A DNA stretch of 64,000 bases from Curtobacterium citreum. Its GTDB lineage: Bacteria > Actinomycetota > Actinomycetes > Actinomycetales > Microbacteriaceae. The stretch is taken from the NCBI RefSeq assembly GCF_006715175.1, contig NZ_VFMQ01000001.1:1984001-2048000 (forward strand), given 5' to 3'. The notes under the pieces were generated by a model. It saw only the letters and a program-made list of their open reading frames with translations, was not told the DNA's origin and searched no databases. Of the stretch, positions 28,979 through 38,361 are shown piece after piece; positions within the stretch are counted from its first letter, which is position 1, and each line of letters opens with the position of its first letter. Both the position numbers and the translations under genes were made by a program.

Positions 28979-29938
28979 TCAGCGGCGGACGGGGCTGGTA
29001 GGGACCGCGTCGAGCGTGAACACCGGGATGCTCGCCGTGACCGGGGCCGGCTCGACCGCGGCCGGGATGGACACCCCCGCGGCCGCGAGACGTGCTTCGG
29101 TCTCCGTCGCGGAGACGGGCTGCCCGACGGTCGAGTAGTGCCCGACCGGGACCACCGAGTGCACGACGTTGTTGCCGTAGACGTGCACGAGGTTGAACGA
29201 CTGCGCGCCGTCCTGTCCCCGGGTTCCGCCCTGGTACTCCGTCAGGTCCTGCGTGTAACACGTGGCGCTGGCGACCGAGACCGGGATGCCGGCGAACACC
29301 GCGCTCGTGGAGTAGTGGAGGTGACCGGCGATGATCGCGATGACGTCGGAGCCCTCGACGACCTCGGCCAGGGCCGCCTGGTCACGGAGCTCGACGAGGA
29401 CGGCGAGGTCCTGGACGCTCGGCACGGGCGGGTGGTGCATCGCGAGGATCGTGCCGTGCGGCGCTGCCTCGGAGAGGACCTCGGCGAGCCAGTCGAGCTG
29501 CGCGGGGGAGACCTCGCCGTGGTGCTGGCCCGGGACGCTCGTGTCGAGGGTGATCACGCGCAGTCCGTTCACGTCGTACACGAAGTCGACGGGGCGGTCG
29601 GTGGGCTGCAGGCCGAAGAGCTCCTGGCGGAAGGCGCCGCGCTCGTCGTGGTTGCCCATGGCCCAGATGACCTGCGCGCCGATCCGGGCCGCGGCCGGCT
29701 CGACGATGTCGCGGACCCGGGCGTAGGCGCCGGGCTCACCCTTGTCGGCCACGTCGCCGGTGACGACGATCGCCTCGGGGTGGGTCCCGGAGGCCTCGAT
29801 GTCGGCGATGATCGCCTGCAGCCGCGCTGCGGAGTCGACGTCTCCGTAGAGGTCGCCGTCACCCGCCACGAGGTGGGTGTCGCTGAGGTGGAGGAGGAAG
29901 TGGTTCGGCCTGGGGTGTTCGGCCGTCCGGCTGTCCAT
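28979..29938 (-). CDS. Calcineurin-type metallophosphoesterase (CpdA-like)
   Basis: A 319-residue two-metal phosphoesterase. All metal-binding blocks are present in order: [30 protein letters not shown] and AGHLHYS. This matches the class III cyclic-nucleotide phosphodiesterase/CpdA-like group, but related enzymes act on other phosphodiesters, so the substrate is open. There is no signal peptide, and the Ala/Val/Pro-rich C-terminal tail looks disordered. The ATG start is supported by GGAACGAGA a few nt upstream and by the family-like [10 protein letters not shown] beginning. Confidence 0.88.
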   Translation of the reverse strand: MDSRTAEHPRPNHFLLHLSDTHLVAGDGDLYGDVDSAARLQAIIADIEASGTHPEAIVVTGDVADKGEPGAYARVRDIVEPAAARIGAQVIWAMGNHDERGAFRQELFGLQPTDRPVDFVYDVNGLRVITLDTSVPGQHHGEVSPAQLDWLAEVLSEAAPHGTILAMHHPPVPSVQDLAVLVELRDQAALAEVVEGSDVIAIIAGHLHYSTSAVFAGIPVSVASATCYTQDLTEYQGGTRGQDGAQSFNLVHVYGNNVVHSVVPVGHYSTVGQPVSATETEARLAAAGVSIPAAVEPAPVTASIPVFTLDAVPTSPVRR

Positions 29939-30058
29939 CGGTGTCTCGTTCCGTTGGCGGATGCGTGGTGCAACACAGTGCCACACCGTTCTCCACGAGT
30001 CCACCACTCGTTCTTGAATCCGAGGTGAACCGGAAGCGTGTTTCTCTGAAATTGAGGC

Positions 30059-30107
30059 GAACGAACGAGCCCCCCGACCACGAAGTGGACGAGGGGCTCG
30101 TTCGTTC
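30059..30107 (-). terminator. Rho-independent-like terminator of ctaE-qcrCAB
   Basis: Two exact 15-nt arms (GAACGAACGAGCCCC / GGGGCTCGTTCGTTC) enclose a loop that itself contains a small CCAC-GAA-GTGG hairpin. It lies 24 nt beyond the qcrB stop and is followed on that strand by an A/T-richer stretch. Confidence 0.85.
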
Positions 30108-30130
30108 TTGCCGAGAAGTGTAGCTGGGTG

Positions 30131-31819
30131 TCAGTGGTTCCCGGCACCGACCGCGGGGGCCGGGGTGGTGCTGTCGATCTCCGGACCGTGGTGAGCGGCG
30201 TGCGCGGCCTCGAGCTCGGACTTCGTGACCGGAGCGATGCGGTCCTCGAAGAAGAAGCGGGAGAGGCGTGCACGGGTCTTCTGCACCGCGGTGATCCGAC
30301 CCTTGGCGTCCGGACGGATCATGAGGGGCTTGTACTCGTTGAACTGCAGGAGCTTCCAGCGCTCGTACTCGTCGAGCTGCTCGTGCACCTCGATGTACTC
30401 GCCGTGCGGCAGGCGGACGATGCGGCCCGACTCGTAGCCGTGCAGGACGATCTCGCGGTCCTTCTTCTGCAGCGCGAGGCAGACGCGCTTCGTGATCCAG
30501 AAGGCGACGAACGGGCCGAGGACCGTCGTGGCCTGGATGACGTGGATCACGTGCTCGATCGACACCATGAAGTGCGTGGCGATGATGTCGGACGAGGCAG
30601 CCGCCCAGAGCGAGGCGTACAGCGTGATGCCCGCGGCACCGAAGGCGGTGCGGGTCGGGGCGTTGCGCGGACGGTCGGCCAGGTGGTGCTCGCGCTTGTC
30701 ACCGGTCACCCACGCCTCGATGAAGGGGTAGATGAACATCGCGATGATGAGGAACATCAGGACCGCGATCGGCACGAGGATGTTGAACGACACCGTGTAG
30801 CCGAACCACACGACCTCCCAGTGCGGCGGCACCAGACGGAGCGCGCCGTCGGCGAAGCCGATGTACCAGTCGGGCTGGGTACCGGCGGACACCGGGGACG
30901 GGTCGTACGGGCCGTAGTTCCAGATCGGGTTGATCGTGAACAGCGACGCGATGAGGGCCAGGATGCCCGCGACGATGAAGAAGAAGCCACCGGCCTTCGC
31001 GGCGAACGCCGGGAGGATCGGGACACCGACGACGTTCTCGTTCGTCTTGCCCGGACCCGCGAACTGCGTGTGCTTGTTGATGACGACCAGCACGAGGTGG
31101 ACGCCGAGCACCGCGACGAGGATCGCCGGGAGCAGCAGGATGTGCAGCGTGTACAGGCGGCCGACGATGTCTGTGCCCGGGAATTCGCCGCCGAACAGCA
31201 GGTAGGCGATCCAGACGCCGATGACCGGGACGCCCTCGATCATGCCGACGATGATGCGGAGACCGTTGCCGGAGAGCAGATCGTCGGGGAGCGAGTAGCC
31301 CGTGAAGCCCTCGGCCATGGCCAGGATCCACAGCACGAAGCCGAAGACCCAGTTGAGCTCACGCGGCTTGCGGAAGGCACCCGTGAAGAACACGCGGGCC
31401 ATGTGCAGCATGATCGAGGCCACGAACAGCAGGGCCGCCCAGTGGTGGATCTGCCGGACGAAGAGTCCGCCGCGGATGTCGAACGAGATGTTCAGCGTGG
31501 ACTGCAGGGCGGTCGACATCTCGACGCCCTTCAGCGGCACGTACGAGCCGTTGTAGACGACCTCGGTCATCGACGCCTGGAAGAAGAACGTCAGGAACGT
31601 CCCGGAGAGCAGTACGACGACGAAGCTGTACAGCGCGACCTCGCCGAGCATGAAGCTCCAGTGGTCGGGGAAGATCTTCCGCCCGACCTCCTTCACGAGG
31701 CCCGAGATGCTGGTGCGCTCGTCGATGTAGTTCGCGACCCCGCCGATGATGCGGGATCCGCGCTCCGGCGCCGGCTTCGTGGCCGTCGACGAAGGGGTGG
31801 TGGTTGTGGTGCTGGTCAT
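30131..31819 (-). CDS. qcrB: Cytochrome bc1 complex cytochrome b subunit QcrB
   Basis: The quinol-oxidising membrane subunit of the actinobacterial bcc complex. At 562 residues it has the eight-helix cytochrome b core plus the C-terminal extension typical of Actinobacteria. The Q-site motif corresponding to PEWY appears as PDWY (TQPDWYIGFADG), the usual actinobacterial form. Heme histidines lie in RQIHHWAALLFVASIMLHMARVF-type segments and in helix D. The start codon overlaps the qcrA stop (ATGA), and a strong terminator follows. Confidence 0.98.
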   Translation of the reverse strand: MTSTTTTTPSSTATKPAPERGSRIIGGVANYIDERTSISGLVKEVGRKIFPDHWSFMLGEVALYSFVVVLLSGTFLTFFFQASMTEVVYNGSYVPLKGVEMSTALQSTLNISFDIRGGLFVRQIHHWAALLFVASIMLHMARVFFTGAFRKPRELNWVFGFVLWILAMAEGFTGYSLPDDLLSGNGLRIIVGMIEGVPVIGVWIAYLLFGGEFPGTDIVGRLYTLHILLLPAILVAVLGVHLVLVVINKHTQFAGPGKTNENVVGVPILPAFAAKAGGFFFIVAGILALIASLFTINPIWNYGPYDPSPVSAGTQPDWYIGFADGALRLVPPHWEVVWFGYTVSFNILVPIAVLMFLIIAMFIYPFIEAWVTGDKREHHLADRPRNAPTRTAFGAAGITLYASLWAAASSDIIATHFMVSIEHVIHVIQATTVLGPFVAFWITKRVCLALQKKDREIVLHGYESGRIVRLPHGEYIEVHEQLDEYERWKLLQFNEYKPLMIRPDAKGRITAVQKTRARLSRFFFEDRIAPVTKSELEAAHAAHHGPEIDSTTPAPAVGAGNH

Positions 31820-32886
31820 CAGCGTTCACGCTCCCAGAAGGACGGTCCGACCGGCTCGTGGAAGTCGCTCTGGGCGACCAGGTAGCCGTCGTCGTCGATC
31901 GCGATCGGAAGTTGGGGGAGGGGACGTGCGGCCGGGCCGAAGATGACCTCGCAGTTGTTCGAGACGTCGAACGTCGACTGGTGGCACGGGCACAGCAGGT
32001 GGTGCGTCTGCTGCTCGTAGAGCGCGACCGGGCACCCGACGTGGGTGCAGATCTTGGAGTAGGCGACGATGCCGTCGTAGCCCCAGTCCTCGTGCCCCTT
32101 GGCGGGGTTGAGGTCCTTCGGGTCGAGGCGCATGAGGAGGACGGAGGCCTTGGCCTTCTCCTCGAGCATGTGCTCCGAGTCCAGCATGCCGTCCGGGATC
32201 ACGTGGAAGACCGAACCGATGGTGACGTCGGAGGCCCGGATGGGGAGGCCCGTCGGGTCCTTCGTCAGGCGCATGCCCGACTTCCAGAACGTGTGACGGA
32301 GCAGCTCGTTCGGGTCCTCTGCCGGGGCGAGGTCACGGACGAGGACGATGCCGGGCAGCGGGAACGCGGCCAGGGCGCCGATCATCGAGTTGCGGATCAG
32401 CTTGCGGCGGCTGAACCCGGACTCCTTGTCGGCGAGCTGGAACGCCTCGACCGCCTTGGCGCGGGTCGCGTCGGTCCCACGGGTGGGGTGGCGCATCTCG
32501 GAGATCTCGCGGTCGACGACGAGCGTCTTCGACCAGTAGACGGCGCCGAGGCCCAGGGCGATGAGCGCGAGGGCGATGGCCAGGCCGAGCCAGAGGTTGC
32601 CAGCGCGGACGGTGCCGAAGTTCTCTGGGTCGATCGGGAACGCGACGTAGGCCGCGATCGCCAGGACGCTGCCCACGATGGACAGGTAGAAGAACGTGGC
32701 GACCTGACGCTCGGCCAGGCGCTGCTTCTTCGGGTCGACGTCGGTGCGGCGCGCGCGGTGCGGCGGCTCGCCCGGGTTCTCGAACGGGTCGGCGGGAACG
32801 ACCGCCGTGCCTGCCGGGGTACTGGTCGTGCCGTGCTTCTCGACAGCCGAGGACGAGCTCAGTGCCTCGTCGTCGTGCTCTGCCAT
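31819..32886 (-). CDS. qcrA: Cytochrome bc1 complex Rieske iron-sulfur subunit QcrA
   Basis: Carries the 2Fe-2S centre between quinol and cytochrome c. The 355-residue protein has three predicted membrane helices, as expected for actinobacterial QcrA, and the cluster-binding boxes CTHVGC and CPCHQSTFD. The residues before the third helix (FSRRKLIRN) match a twin-arginine-like signal, consistent with Tat involvement for the Rieske domain. ATG chosen because GAAGGGA precedes it; an upstream ATG 27 nt earlier is less likely. Confidence 0.97.
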   Translation of the reverse strand: MAEHDDEALSSSSAVEKHGTTSTPAGTAVVPADPFENPGEPPHRARRTDVDPKKQRLAERQVATFFYLSIVGSVLAIAAYVAFPIDPENFGTVRAGNLWLGLAIALALIALGLGAVYWSKTLVVDREISEMRHPTRGTDATRAKAVEAFQLADKESGFSRRKLIRNSMIGALAAFPLPGIVLVRDLAPAEDPNELLRHTFWKSGMRLTKDPTGLPIRASDVTIGSVFHVIPDGMLDSEHMLEEKAKASVLLMRLDPKDLNPAKGHEDWGYDGIVAYSKICTHVGCPVALYEQQTHHLLCPCHQSTFDVSNNCEVIFGPAARPLPQLPIAIDDDGYLVAQSDFHEPVGPSFWERER

Positions 32887-32919
32887 GGTGTTCCCTTCAG
32901 TGTCGTTCGACACGGACGA

Positions 32920-33723
32920 TCAGTTGGTCTTCGCGGTCAGCCACACGGTCATCGCGACGACCGCACCGAGACCGAAGATCCAGATGAACAGACCCTCTGC
33001 CACCGGGCCGAGGGAGCCGAGGGCGAAGCCGCCAGGCGACTTGTTGTCCTGCACGTACTTGAGGTACGTGATGATGTCGGCCTTCTGCTCGGGCGTGAGG
33101 TTCAGGTCGTTGAAGACCGGCATGTTCTGCGGGCCGGTGGCCATGGCCTCGTAGATGTGCTTGCCGGAGACCGTCTGCAGGTTCGGCGCGTACTTGCCCT
33201 CGGTCAGCGCACCACCGGCACCGGCCACGTTGTGGCACATCGCGCAGTTGATGCGGAAGAGCTCGGCGCCCTCGGCGGCGTCGCCCTTGCCGTCGGTCAG
33301 CGACGTGGAGGGGACGGCCGGGCCGGGGCCGAGCGAGGCGACGTAGGCACCCATCGCGTCGATCTGCTCGTCCGTGAACTGGGCGGGCTTCTCCTCGGCC
33401 TGCGGGCCCTGGGCAGCCATCGGCATGCGACCGGTGCCGACCTGGAAGTCGACCGACGCGGCGCCGACACCGATGAGGGACGGGCCCTCGCTCGTGCCCT
33501 GCGCGTCGAGACCGTGGCAGGTCGCGCAGTTCGAGGCGAAGAGCTTCTGGCCCTCGTTCACCTTCGACTGGCTCGAGGCCACGGTGGTCGTGCTGTCGTC
33601 GGCGTTGGCCGTCGAGCTGAACAGCGCGTACGCACCGCCGGTGGTCATGAGACCCACGACGATGAGCGACACGGTCGCCATCGGGGAACGGCGGCCCTTC
33701 TTGGACTTGGTTCTGTTGAACAT
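32920..33723 (-). CDS. qcrC: Diheme cytochrome c subunit QcrC
   Basis: Passes electrons directly from the bcc complex to the aa3 oxidase, replacing a soluble cytochrome c. The 267-residue protein has an N-terminal membrane anchor, two cytochrome c folds with heme sites at Cys66-Cys69-His70 and Cys160-Cys163-His164, and a C-terminal membrane helix. It sits between ctaE and qcrA as in other Actinobacteria. Confidence 0.97.
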   Translation of the reverse strand: MFNRTKSKKGRRSPMATVSLIVVGLMTTGGAYALFSSTANADDSTTTVASSQSKVNEGQKLFASNCATCHGLDAQGTSEGPSLIGVGAASVDFQVGTGRMPMAAQGPQAEEKPAQFTDEQIDAMGAYVASLGPGPAVPSTSLTDGKGDAAEGAELFRINCAMCHNVAGAGGALTEGKYAPNLQTVSGKHIYEAMATGPQNMPVFNDLNLTPEQKADIITYLKYVQDNKSPGGFALGSLGPVAEGLFIWIFGLGAVVAMTVWLTAKTN

Positions 33724-33744
33724 GCTGTGCGGGGTGTCCAGTTC

Positions 33745-34374
33745 CTACTTGAGAAGGTAGATGACGGCGAAGAGACCGATCCAGACCACGTCGACGAAGT
33801 GCCAGTAGTACGACACGACGATCGCGGTGGTCGCCTCCTTGTGCCCGAAGTTCTTGGCGGCGAAGCCACGACCCAGGGTGAGGAGGAACGCGATGAGACC
33901 GCCCGTGACGTGCAGGCCGTGGAAGCCGGTGGTCATGTAGAACGCGGAGCCATAGGCGCTCGAGGAGAGCGTGACGCCCTCATGCCAGAGGTTGGCGTAC
34001 TCGAAGATCTGGCCGCAGACGAAGATCGCGCCCATGCAGTACGTGACGAAGAACCACTCCGTCATGCCCCAGTCCTTCGGGTTCCAGCTCGTGCGGTGCA
34101 CCTGGAAGCGTTCGGCGGCGAAGACCGCGAACTGGCAGGCGAAGCTGGACAGCACCAGGATGATCGTGTTCACGGAGGCGAAGGGCACCTCGAGCTTGGA
34201 CGTCTCGGTCGCCCAGAGCTCGGGCGAGGTGCTGCGCAGCGTGAAGTAGATCGCGAACAGGCCGGCGAAGAACATGACCTCGCTGCCCAGCCACACGATC
34301 GTCCCCACGGCAACGGCGTTCGGCCTGTTCAGGACCGGACCGCTGGCGGATCTGGAGAGAGGGGTGCTAGTCAC
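33745..34374 (-). CDS. ctaE: Cytochrome c oxidase subunit III CtaE
   Basis: Subunit III of the aa3 oxidase; heads the ctaE-qcrC-qcrA-qcrB operon. The protein has about five membrane helices and the family blocks [29 protein letters not shown] and [15 protein letters not shown] start is chosen because the product then begins TSTPLSRS, as in relatives, and because CATAAT lies 7 nt upstream in the leaderless layout; an ATG 9 nt further upstream is the alternative, giving 212 residues. The subunit I and II genes are not in the window. Confidence 0.95.
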   Translation of the reverse strand: MTSTPLSRSASGPVLNRPNAVAVGTIVWLGSEVMFFAGLFAIYFTLRSTSPELWATETSKLEVPFASVNTIILVLSSFACQFAVFAAERFQVHRTSWNPKDWGMTEWFFVTYCMGAIFVCGQIFEYANLWHEGVTLSSSAYGSAFYMTTGFHGLHVTGGLIAFLLTLGRGFAAKNFGHKEATTAIVVSYYWHFVDVVWIGLFAVIYLLK

Positions 34375-34381
34375 GTCCACC

Positions 34382-34387
34382 ATTATG
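34382..34387 (-). promoter_or_regulatory. -10 box of ctaE-qcrCAB (leaderless layout)
   Basis: CATAAT on the minus strand ends 7 nt before the chosen GTG, the same geometry as for other genes here. It would fall over the start if the upstream ATG were used, which argues for the GTG. Confidence 0.5.
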
Positions 34388-34441
34388 GCCGAAACCTGTG
34401 ACAGTGTTTTCGCAGCAGACTGGCGGGTCTCTCGAACTCAC

Positions 34442-34447
34442 TACGAT
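34442..34447 (+). promoter_or_regulatory. -10 box of trpD (leaderless layout)
   Basis: TACGAT ends 6 nt before the trpD ATG, leaving no room for a leader. No trp attenuator or leader peptide is visible. Confidence 0.5.
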
Positions 34448-34453
34448 CAAGGC

Positions 34454-35509
34454 ATGTCGCTCTCACTCTCCTGGCCTGCGGTGATCAGCGCGCTCATGGC
34501 GCGCGAGGACCTCTCGATCAGGCAGTCCACATGGGCCATGGAGGAGATCGTCCAGGGGCGTGCGACAGCAGCACAGATCGCCGCGTTCGCCGTGGCCCTG
34601 CGTGCGAAGGGCGAGACCGTCGACGAGGTCGTCGGGTTCCGCGACGCCATCCTCGATGCCGCTGTCCCACTGGACGTGGACCCGATGGCGCTCGACATCG
34701 TCGGCACCGGCGGCGACGTCGTGGGTACCGTGAACGTCTCGACGATGGCCGCGATCGTGATCTCCGCCTCGGGCGTGCCGGTCGTCAAGCACGGCAACCG
34801 CGCGAGCTCGTCGAAGTCCGGATCGAGCGACGTGCTCGCCGCCCTCGGGCTCGACCTGACGATGGACGCGGTGCGGGTAGCGGACACGTTCCGGCGTGTC
34901 GGTCTGACCTTCGCCTTCGCGAGCGCGTTCCACCCCGGCTTCGCGCACGCGGCTCCGGTGCGCCGCGAGATCGGCGTGCCGACCGTCTTCAACTTCCTCG
35001 GCCCGCTCGTCAATCCCGCCCGGTGCGAGGCGAACGCGGTCGGTGTGGCCCAGCTCGAGCTCGTGCCGATCATCACGGGCGTGTTCCAGACCCGCGGCGC
35101 CACGGCACTTGTGTTCCGCGGTGACGACGGCCTCGACGAGCTCACCACGACCGGGCACTCGCACATCTGGGAGGTCACCGGTGGCCGCGTGATCGAGCAC
35201 GACCTCGACCCGCGGGACCTCGGGATCGCCCGCGCGCGTACCGAGGACCTGCTCGGCGGTGACCCGGAGCACAACGCCGCCGTGGTCCACCGGGTGCTGG
35301 CGGGGGAGACCGGCCCGGTCCGGGACATCGTCCTGCTGAACGCCGCCGCGGGACTGGTGTCCTTCCGGCTCGCCGAGGACCCCGACCAGGCCGATCGGCC
35401 GATCCTGCAGCGCTTCCGCGAGCAGCTCGTCGTGGCCGCCGAGGCGATCGACTCCGGCGCAGCGGCGCAGAAGCTCGCCGACTGGGTCGGCGCGGCCCCC
35501 GCGGCCTGA
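34454..35509 (+). CDS. trpD: Anthranilate phosphoribosyltransferase
   Basis: Second enzyme of tryptophan synthesis: joins anthranilate to PRPP. The 351-residue protein has the PRPP-binding GTGGDVVGTVNVST loop, the KHGNRASSSKSGSSDVLAALG block, the magnesium-binding DE pair in GDDGLDELTT, and the NFLGPLVNP segment. The gene is alone here, divergent from ctaE, as commonly found in Actinobacteria; no other trp gene is in the window. Confidence 0.96.
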   Translation: MSLSLSWPAVISALMAREDLSIRQSTWAMEEIVQGRATAAQIAAFAVALRAKGETVDEVVGFRDAILDAAVPLDVDPMALDIVGTGGDVVGTVNVSTMAAIVISASGVPVVKHGNRASSSKSGSSDVLAALGLDLTMDAVRVADTFRRVGLTFAFASAFHPGFAHAAPVRREIGVPTVFNFLGPLVNPARCEANAVGVAQLELVPIITGVFQTRGATALVFRGDDGLDELTTTGHSHIWEVTGGRVIEHDLDPRDLGIARARTEDLLGGDPEHNAAVVHRVLAGETGPVRDIVLLNAAAGLVSFRLAEDPDQADRPILQRFREQLVVAAEAIDSGAAAQKLADWVGAAPAA

Positions 35510-35571
35510 CCCGGCGACGCCGCGGCGTCGAGCGGCGACCCAGCCGAACCTCCGAGACACCGCCGAACCGC

Positions 35572-35601
35572 CGAGACGCCCCCGGATCCGGGGGCGTCTC
35601 G
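35572..35601 (+). terminator. Perfect 30-nt palindrome downstream of trpD
   Basis: Two 15-nt arms (CGAGACGCCCCCGGA and its complement) meet without a loop at GGATCC. Neighbouring partial repeats of CGAGACRCCGCC (near 35552 and 35611) surround it. It probably terminates trpD. Confidence 0.7.
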
Positions 35602-35659
35602 CCGTCGTGGCGGCGTCTCGCGAGCAGGCGCACCAGCGGACGCACCAGCAGGCCACGCA

Positions 35660-35704
35660 CTGGAGGCGCGGTGCCGGTCCGTCGGACCGGCACCGCGCCT
35701 CCAG
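35660..35704. repeat. Palindromic repeat A, copy 1 (between trpD and glpK)
   Basis: A perfect 21-bp hairpin with a 3-nt loop, arm CTGGAGGCGCGGTGCCGGTCC. It shares the GGAGGCGCGGTGCCGG core with the copy near 61.8 kb and lies between convergent genes, so it may act as a bidirectional terminator as well as a repeat. Confidence 0.8.
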
Positions 35705-35724
35705 GCGGTCACCTCACACGCGGG

Positions 35725-37236
35725 TCAGCGCACGTCCTCGTCGACCCAGTCGAAGGTCTTCGTGACGGCCTTCTTCCAGAGGCGGAGCTGACGGTCGCGC
35801 TCGGCGTCGTCGAGCTGGGGCTCCCAGCGCTTGTCCTCCTGCCAGTTGGCGCGCAGCTCGTCCAGGTTCGCCCAGAACCCGACGGCCAGACCGGCGGCGT
35901 AGGCGGCACCGAGGGCGGTGGTCTCCGCGACGACCGGTCGGACGACCGGCACGTTGAGGATGTCCGCCTGGAACTGCATGAGGGCGTCGTTGGCGGTCAT
36001 GCCGCCGTCGACCTTGAGCTCCGTCAGCTCGACACCGGAGTCGGCGTTGACCGCGTCCAGGACCTCTCGGGTCTGGAGCGCCGTCGCCTCGAGCGCGGCG
36101 CGGGCGATGTGGCCCTTGTTGACGTAGCGCGTCAGGCCGACGAGGGCACCGCGGGCGTCCGGACGCCAGTACGGCGCGAACAGACCCGAGAACGCCGGGA
36201 CGAAGTAGACGCCGCCGTTGTCCTCGACGGTCTTGGCGAGTGCCTCGACCTCGGGGGCGCTGCCGATGATGCCGAGGTTGTCGCGGAGCCACTGGATGAG
36301 CGAACCCGTGACGGCGATCGAGCCCTCGAGCGCGTAGTGCGTCTCCTGGTCGCCGAGCTTGTAGCCGACGGTGGTGAGCAGCCCGTTCTCGGAGCGGACG
36401 ATCTCGGTACCGGTGTTGAAGATCAGGAAGTTGCCGGTGCCGTAGGTGTTCTTCGACTCGCCCTGGTCGAACGCCGCCTGGCCGAAGGTCGCGGCCTGCT
36501 GGTCGCCGAGGATGCCGGCGATCGGGACCTCGCGGAGCAGGTTGGACGACTCGACGTGGCCGTAGACCTCGGAGGAACTGACGATCTCGGGGAGCATCGA
36601 CTTCGGCACGCCGAAGTCGGCGAGGATGTCGTCGCGCCAGGACAGCGTCTCGAGGTCCATGAACAGCGTGCGGGACGCGTTCGTGACGTCGGTCTTGTGC
36701 ACGCCGCCGTCGGTGCCGCCGGTCAGGTTCCAGAGGACCCAGGTGTCGGTGGTGCCGAAGAGCAGGTCGCCGGCCTCGGCCTTCTCGCGCGCACCCTCGA
36801 CGTTCTCGAGGATCCAGGCGATCTTGGTGCCGGAGAAGTACGTGGCGAGGGGCAGGCCGACGATCGACTTGTAGCGGTCGGTGTCGCCGTCCGCGAGCTC
36901 GTCGACGATCGCCTGCGTGCGGGTGTCCTGCCAGACGATGGCGTTGTACACGGCCTTGCCGGTGGTCTTGTCCCAGACCACTGCGGTCTCGCGCTGGTTG
37001 GTGATGCCGACCGCGGCGACGTCGTGGCGGGTGATGTCCGCGCGGGACAGCGCCTGGCCGATGACCTCGCGCGTGTTGTCCCAGATCTCCGCGGGGTCAT
37101 GCTCGACCCACCCGGCGCGCGGGAAGATCTGCTCGTGCTCCTTCTGTCCGACGGAGACGATCGAACCGGAGTGGTCGAAGACGATCGCTCGGGTCGAGGT
37201 GGTGCCCTGGTCGATGGCGACGATGTAGTCGGCCAT
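35725..37236 (-). CDS. glpK: Glycerol kinase
   Basis: Phosphorylates glycerol with ATP. The 503-residue FGGY kinase has the nucleotide-binding start [16 protein letters not shown], the substrate-binding region around [10 protein letters not shown], and the conserved [19 protein letters not shown] block. Length and motifs are normal. It follows glpF by 92 nt on the same strand. Confidence 0.98.
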   Translation of the reverse strand: MADYIVAIDQGTTSTRAIVFDHSGSIVSVGQKEHEQIFPRAGWVEHDPAEIWDNTREVIGQALSRADITRHDVAAVGITNQRETAVVWDKTTGKAVYNAIVWQDTRTQAIVDELADGDTDRYKSIVGLPLATYFSGTKIAWILENVEGAREKAEAGDLLFGTTDTWVLWNLTGGTDGGVHKTDVTNASRTLFMDLETLSWRDDILADFGVPKSMLPEIVSSSEVYGHVESSNLLREVPIAGILGDQQAATFGQAAFDQGESKNTYGTGNFLIFNTGTEIVRSENGLLTTVGYKLGDQETHYALEGSIAVTGSLIQWLRDNLGIIGSAPEVEALAKTVEDNGGVYFVPAFSGLFAPYWRPDARGALVGLTRYVNKGHIARAALEATALQTREVLDAVNADSGVELTELKVDGGMTANDALMQFQADILNVPVVRPVVAETTALGAAYAAGLAVGFWANLDELRANWQEDKRWEPQLDDAERDRQLRLWKKAVTKTFDWVDEDVR

Positions 37237-37292
37237 TGGTGCTCCTTTGCGGGTGTGTTCGGTGCGTCGGTCGGCGCGGGGCGTCGACCGGG

Positions 37293-37314
37293 GCCGGCCC
37301 CGGGTGGGGCCGGC
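37293..37314 (-). terminator. GC hairpin between glpF and glpK
   Basis: Two exact 9-nt arms (GCCGGCCCC / GGGGCCGGC) enclose a 4-nt loop in the glpF-glpK gap. Without a T run it may be a processing or attenuation element. Confidence 0.4.
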
Positions 37315-37328
37315 CGGTGCGGGAGGGG

Positions 37329-38051
37329 TCAGACGAGGGGGAGGAGGGCCTTCGACAGCACGGCTGCGAGCGCGCCACCGACGAGCGGTCCGACGACCGG
37401 GACCCAGGCGTATGACCAGTCGCTGGAGCCCTTGCCCTTGATCGGCAGGAGGGCGTGGGCGATGCGCGGACCGAGGTCACGGGCGGGGTTGATGGCGTAG
37501 CCGGTCGGGCCACCGAGCGAGACACCGATCGCGATCACGAGGAAGGCGACGGGGATCGCGCCGAGCTCGGCCGGGGTCTTGCCGTTGGTGAAGGCGATGA
37601 CGACGAAGACGAGGACGAAGGTGCCGATGATCTCGGTCACGACGTTCCAGCCGTAGGAGCGGATCGCCGGGCCGGTCGAGAAGACGCCGAGCTTCGCTGC
37701 TGCGTCCGGCTCCTCGTCGAAGTGCTGCTTGTAGGCGAGCCAGACGATGACCGCACCGATGATCGCGCCGATGAGCTGCGCGATCCAGTACAGGAACATC
37801 TGGCCGATGGTGATGTTGCCGAGGATCGCCTGCGCGAGGCTGACCGCGGGGTTGAGCTGGCCGCCGGACTTGTACGAAACGGTGACACCGGCGAAGACCG
37901 CGAAGCCCCAGCCGATCGTGACCATGAGGAAGCCCGCACCGAAGCCCTTCGACTTCGTGAGGGAGACTGCGGCGACGACACCGCCACCGAGGATGATGAG
38001 CATCGCCGTACCGACGAGCTCCGAGAGGAAATTGACGCCGATGCCGTCCAT
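37329..38051 (-). CDS. glpF: Glycerol uptake facilitator (aquaglyceroporin)
   Basis: A 240-residue MIP-family channel for glycerol. Both pore motifs are present: NPA at 67-69 and NPA at 188-190, the latter followed by Arg191-Asp192, the aspartate typical of glycerol-conducting members. Six membrane helices are predicted. The ATG is preceded by AGGAGGT at good spacing. First gene of glpFK, divergent from dhaKLM. Confidence 0.96.
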   Translation of the reverse strand: MDGIGVNFLSELVGTAMLIILGGGVVAAVSLTKSKGFGAGFLMVTIGWGFAVFAGVTVSYKSGGQLNPAVSLAQAILGNITIGQMFLYWIAQLIGAIIGAVIVWLAYKQHFDEEPDAAAKLGVFSTGPAIRSYGWNVVTEIIGTFVLVFVVIAFTNGKTPAELGAIPVAFLVIAIGVSLGGPTGYAINPARDLGPRIAHALLPIKGKGSSDWSYAWVPVVGPLVGGALAAVLSKALLPLV

Positions 38052-38127
38052 CGGTGACCTCCTGTGCGTAGGGGTCGGGGGTCCGGTGGTGCTGCGTCCG
38101 GCACTCCCCGTTGAGTGATTGGGGCCG

Positions 38128-38133
38128 AGCATA
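38128..38133 (-). promoter_or_regulatory. Candidate -10 box of glpFK
   Basis: TATGCT on the minus strand, about 77 nt upstream of the glpF start. No clear -35 box is visible, which would fit an activator- or operator-controlled promoter. Confidence 0.35.
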
Positions 38134-38184
38134 GTGACGCGGATCGCCGCTGCGCGATGCGCCACCGAGGGAAGTTCGCGAAAG

Positions 38185-38198
38185 TGCACGAACGTGCA
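38185..38198. promoter_or_regulatory. Operator 1 in the glpF-dhaK divergent region
   Basis: A perfect 14-nt palindrome TGCACGAACGTGCA, upstream of the candidate glpFK promoter. The same 14 nt recur 65 bp away, which is strong evidence for a dimeric regulator. The CACGAACGTG core resembles DeoR-family sites in Actinobacteria. Confidence 0.7.
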
Positions 38199-38249
38199 TG
38201 CCCGGTGTGCGGTTGCCCATCAGGAGCCGTCGCCACGCGCGCATCGTGC

Positions 38250-38263
38250 TGCACGAACGTGCA
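38250..38263. promoter_or_regulatory. Operator 2 in the glpF-dhaK divergent region
   Basis: Second exact copy of TGCACGAACGTGCA. It abuts the candidate -35 region of dhaKLM (TGGACC at 38266), a position suited to repression. Confidence 0.7.
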
Positions 38264-38287
38264 CATGGACCGAACAGGTGGCCGCTG

Positions 38288-38293
38288 TAGGGT
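38288..38293 (+). promoter_or_regulatory. Candidate -10 box of dhaKLM
   Basis: TAGGGT lies 16 nt after TGGACC and about 68 nt before the dhaK start. Confidence 0.4.
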
Positions 38294-38361
38294 GAACGCA
38301 CTCCGGTCGACGACGGCGGTGTGGCCCCGTCGCGAGCGGCCCCGCCACCGTGGAGGACAGC

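Noticed and set aside
29941..30123. 60-codon frame between the phosphoesterase gene and qcrB
   Set aside because: It runs through the ctaE-qcrCAB terminator hairpin and has no plausible start region.
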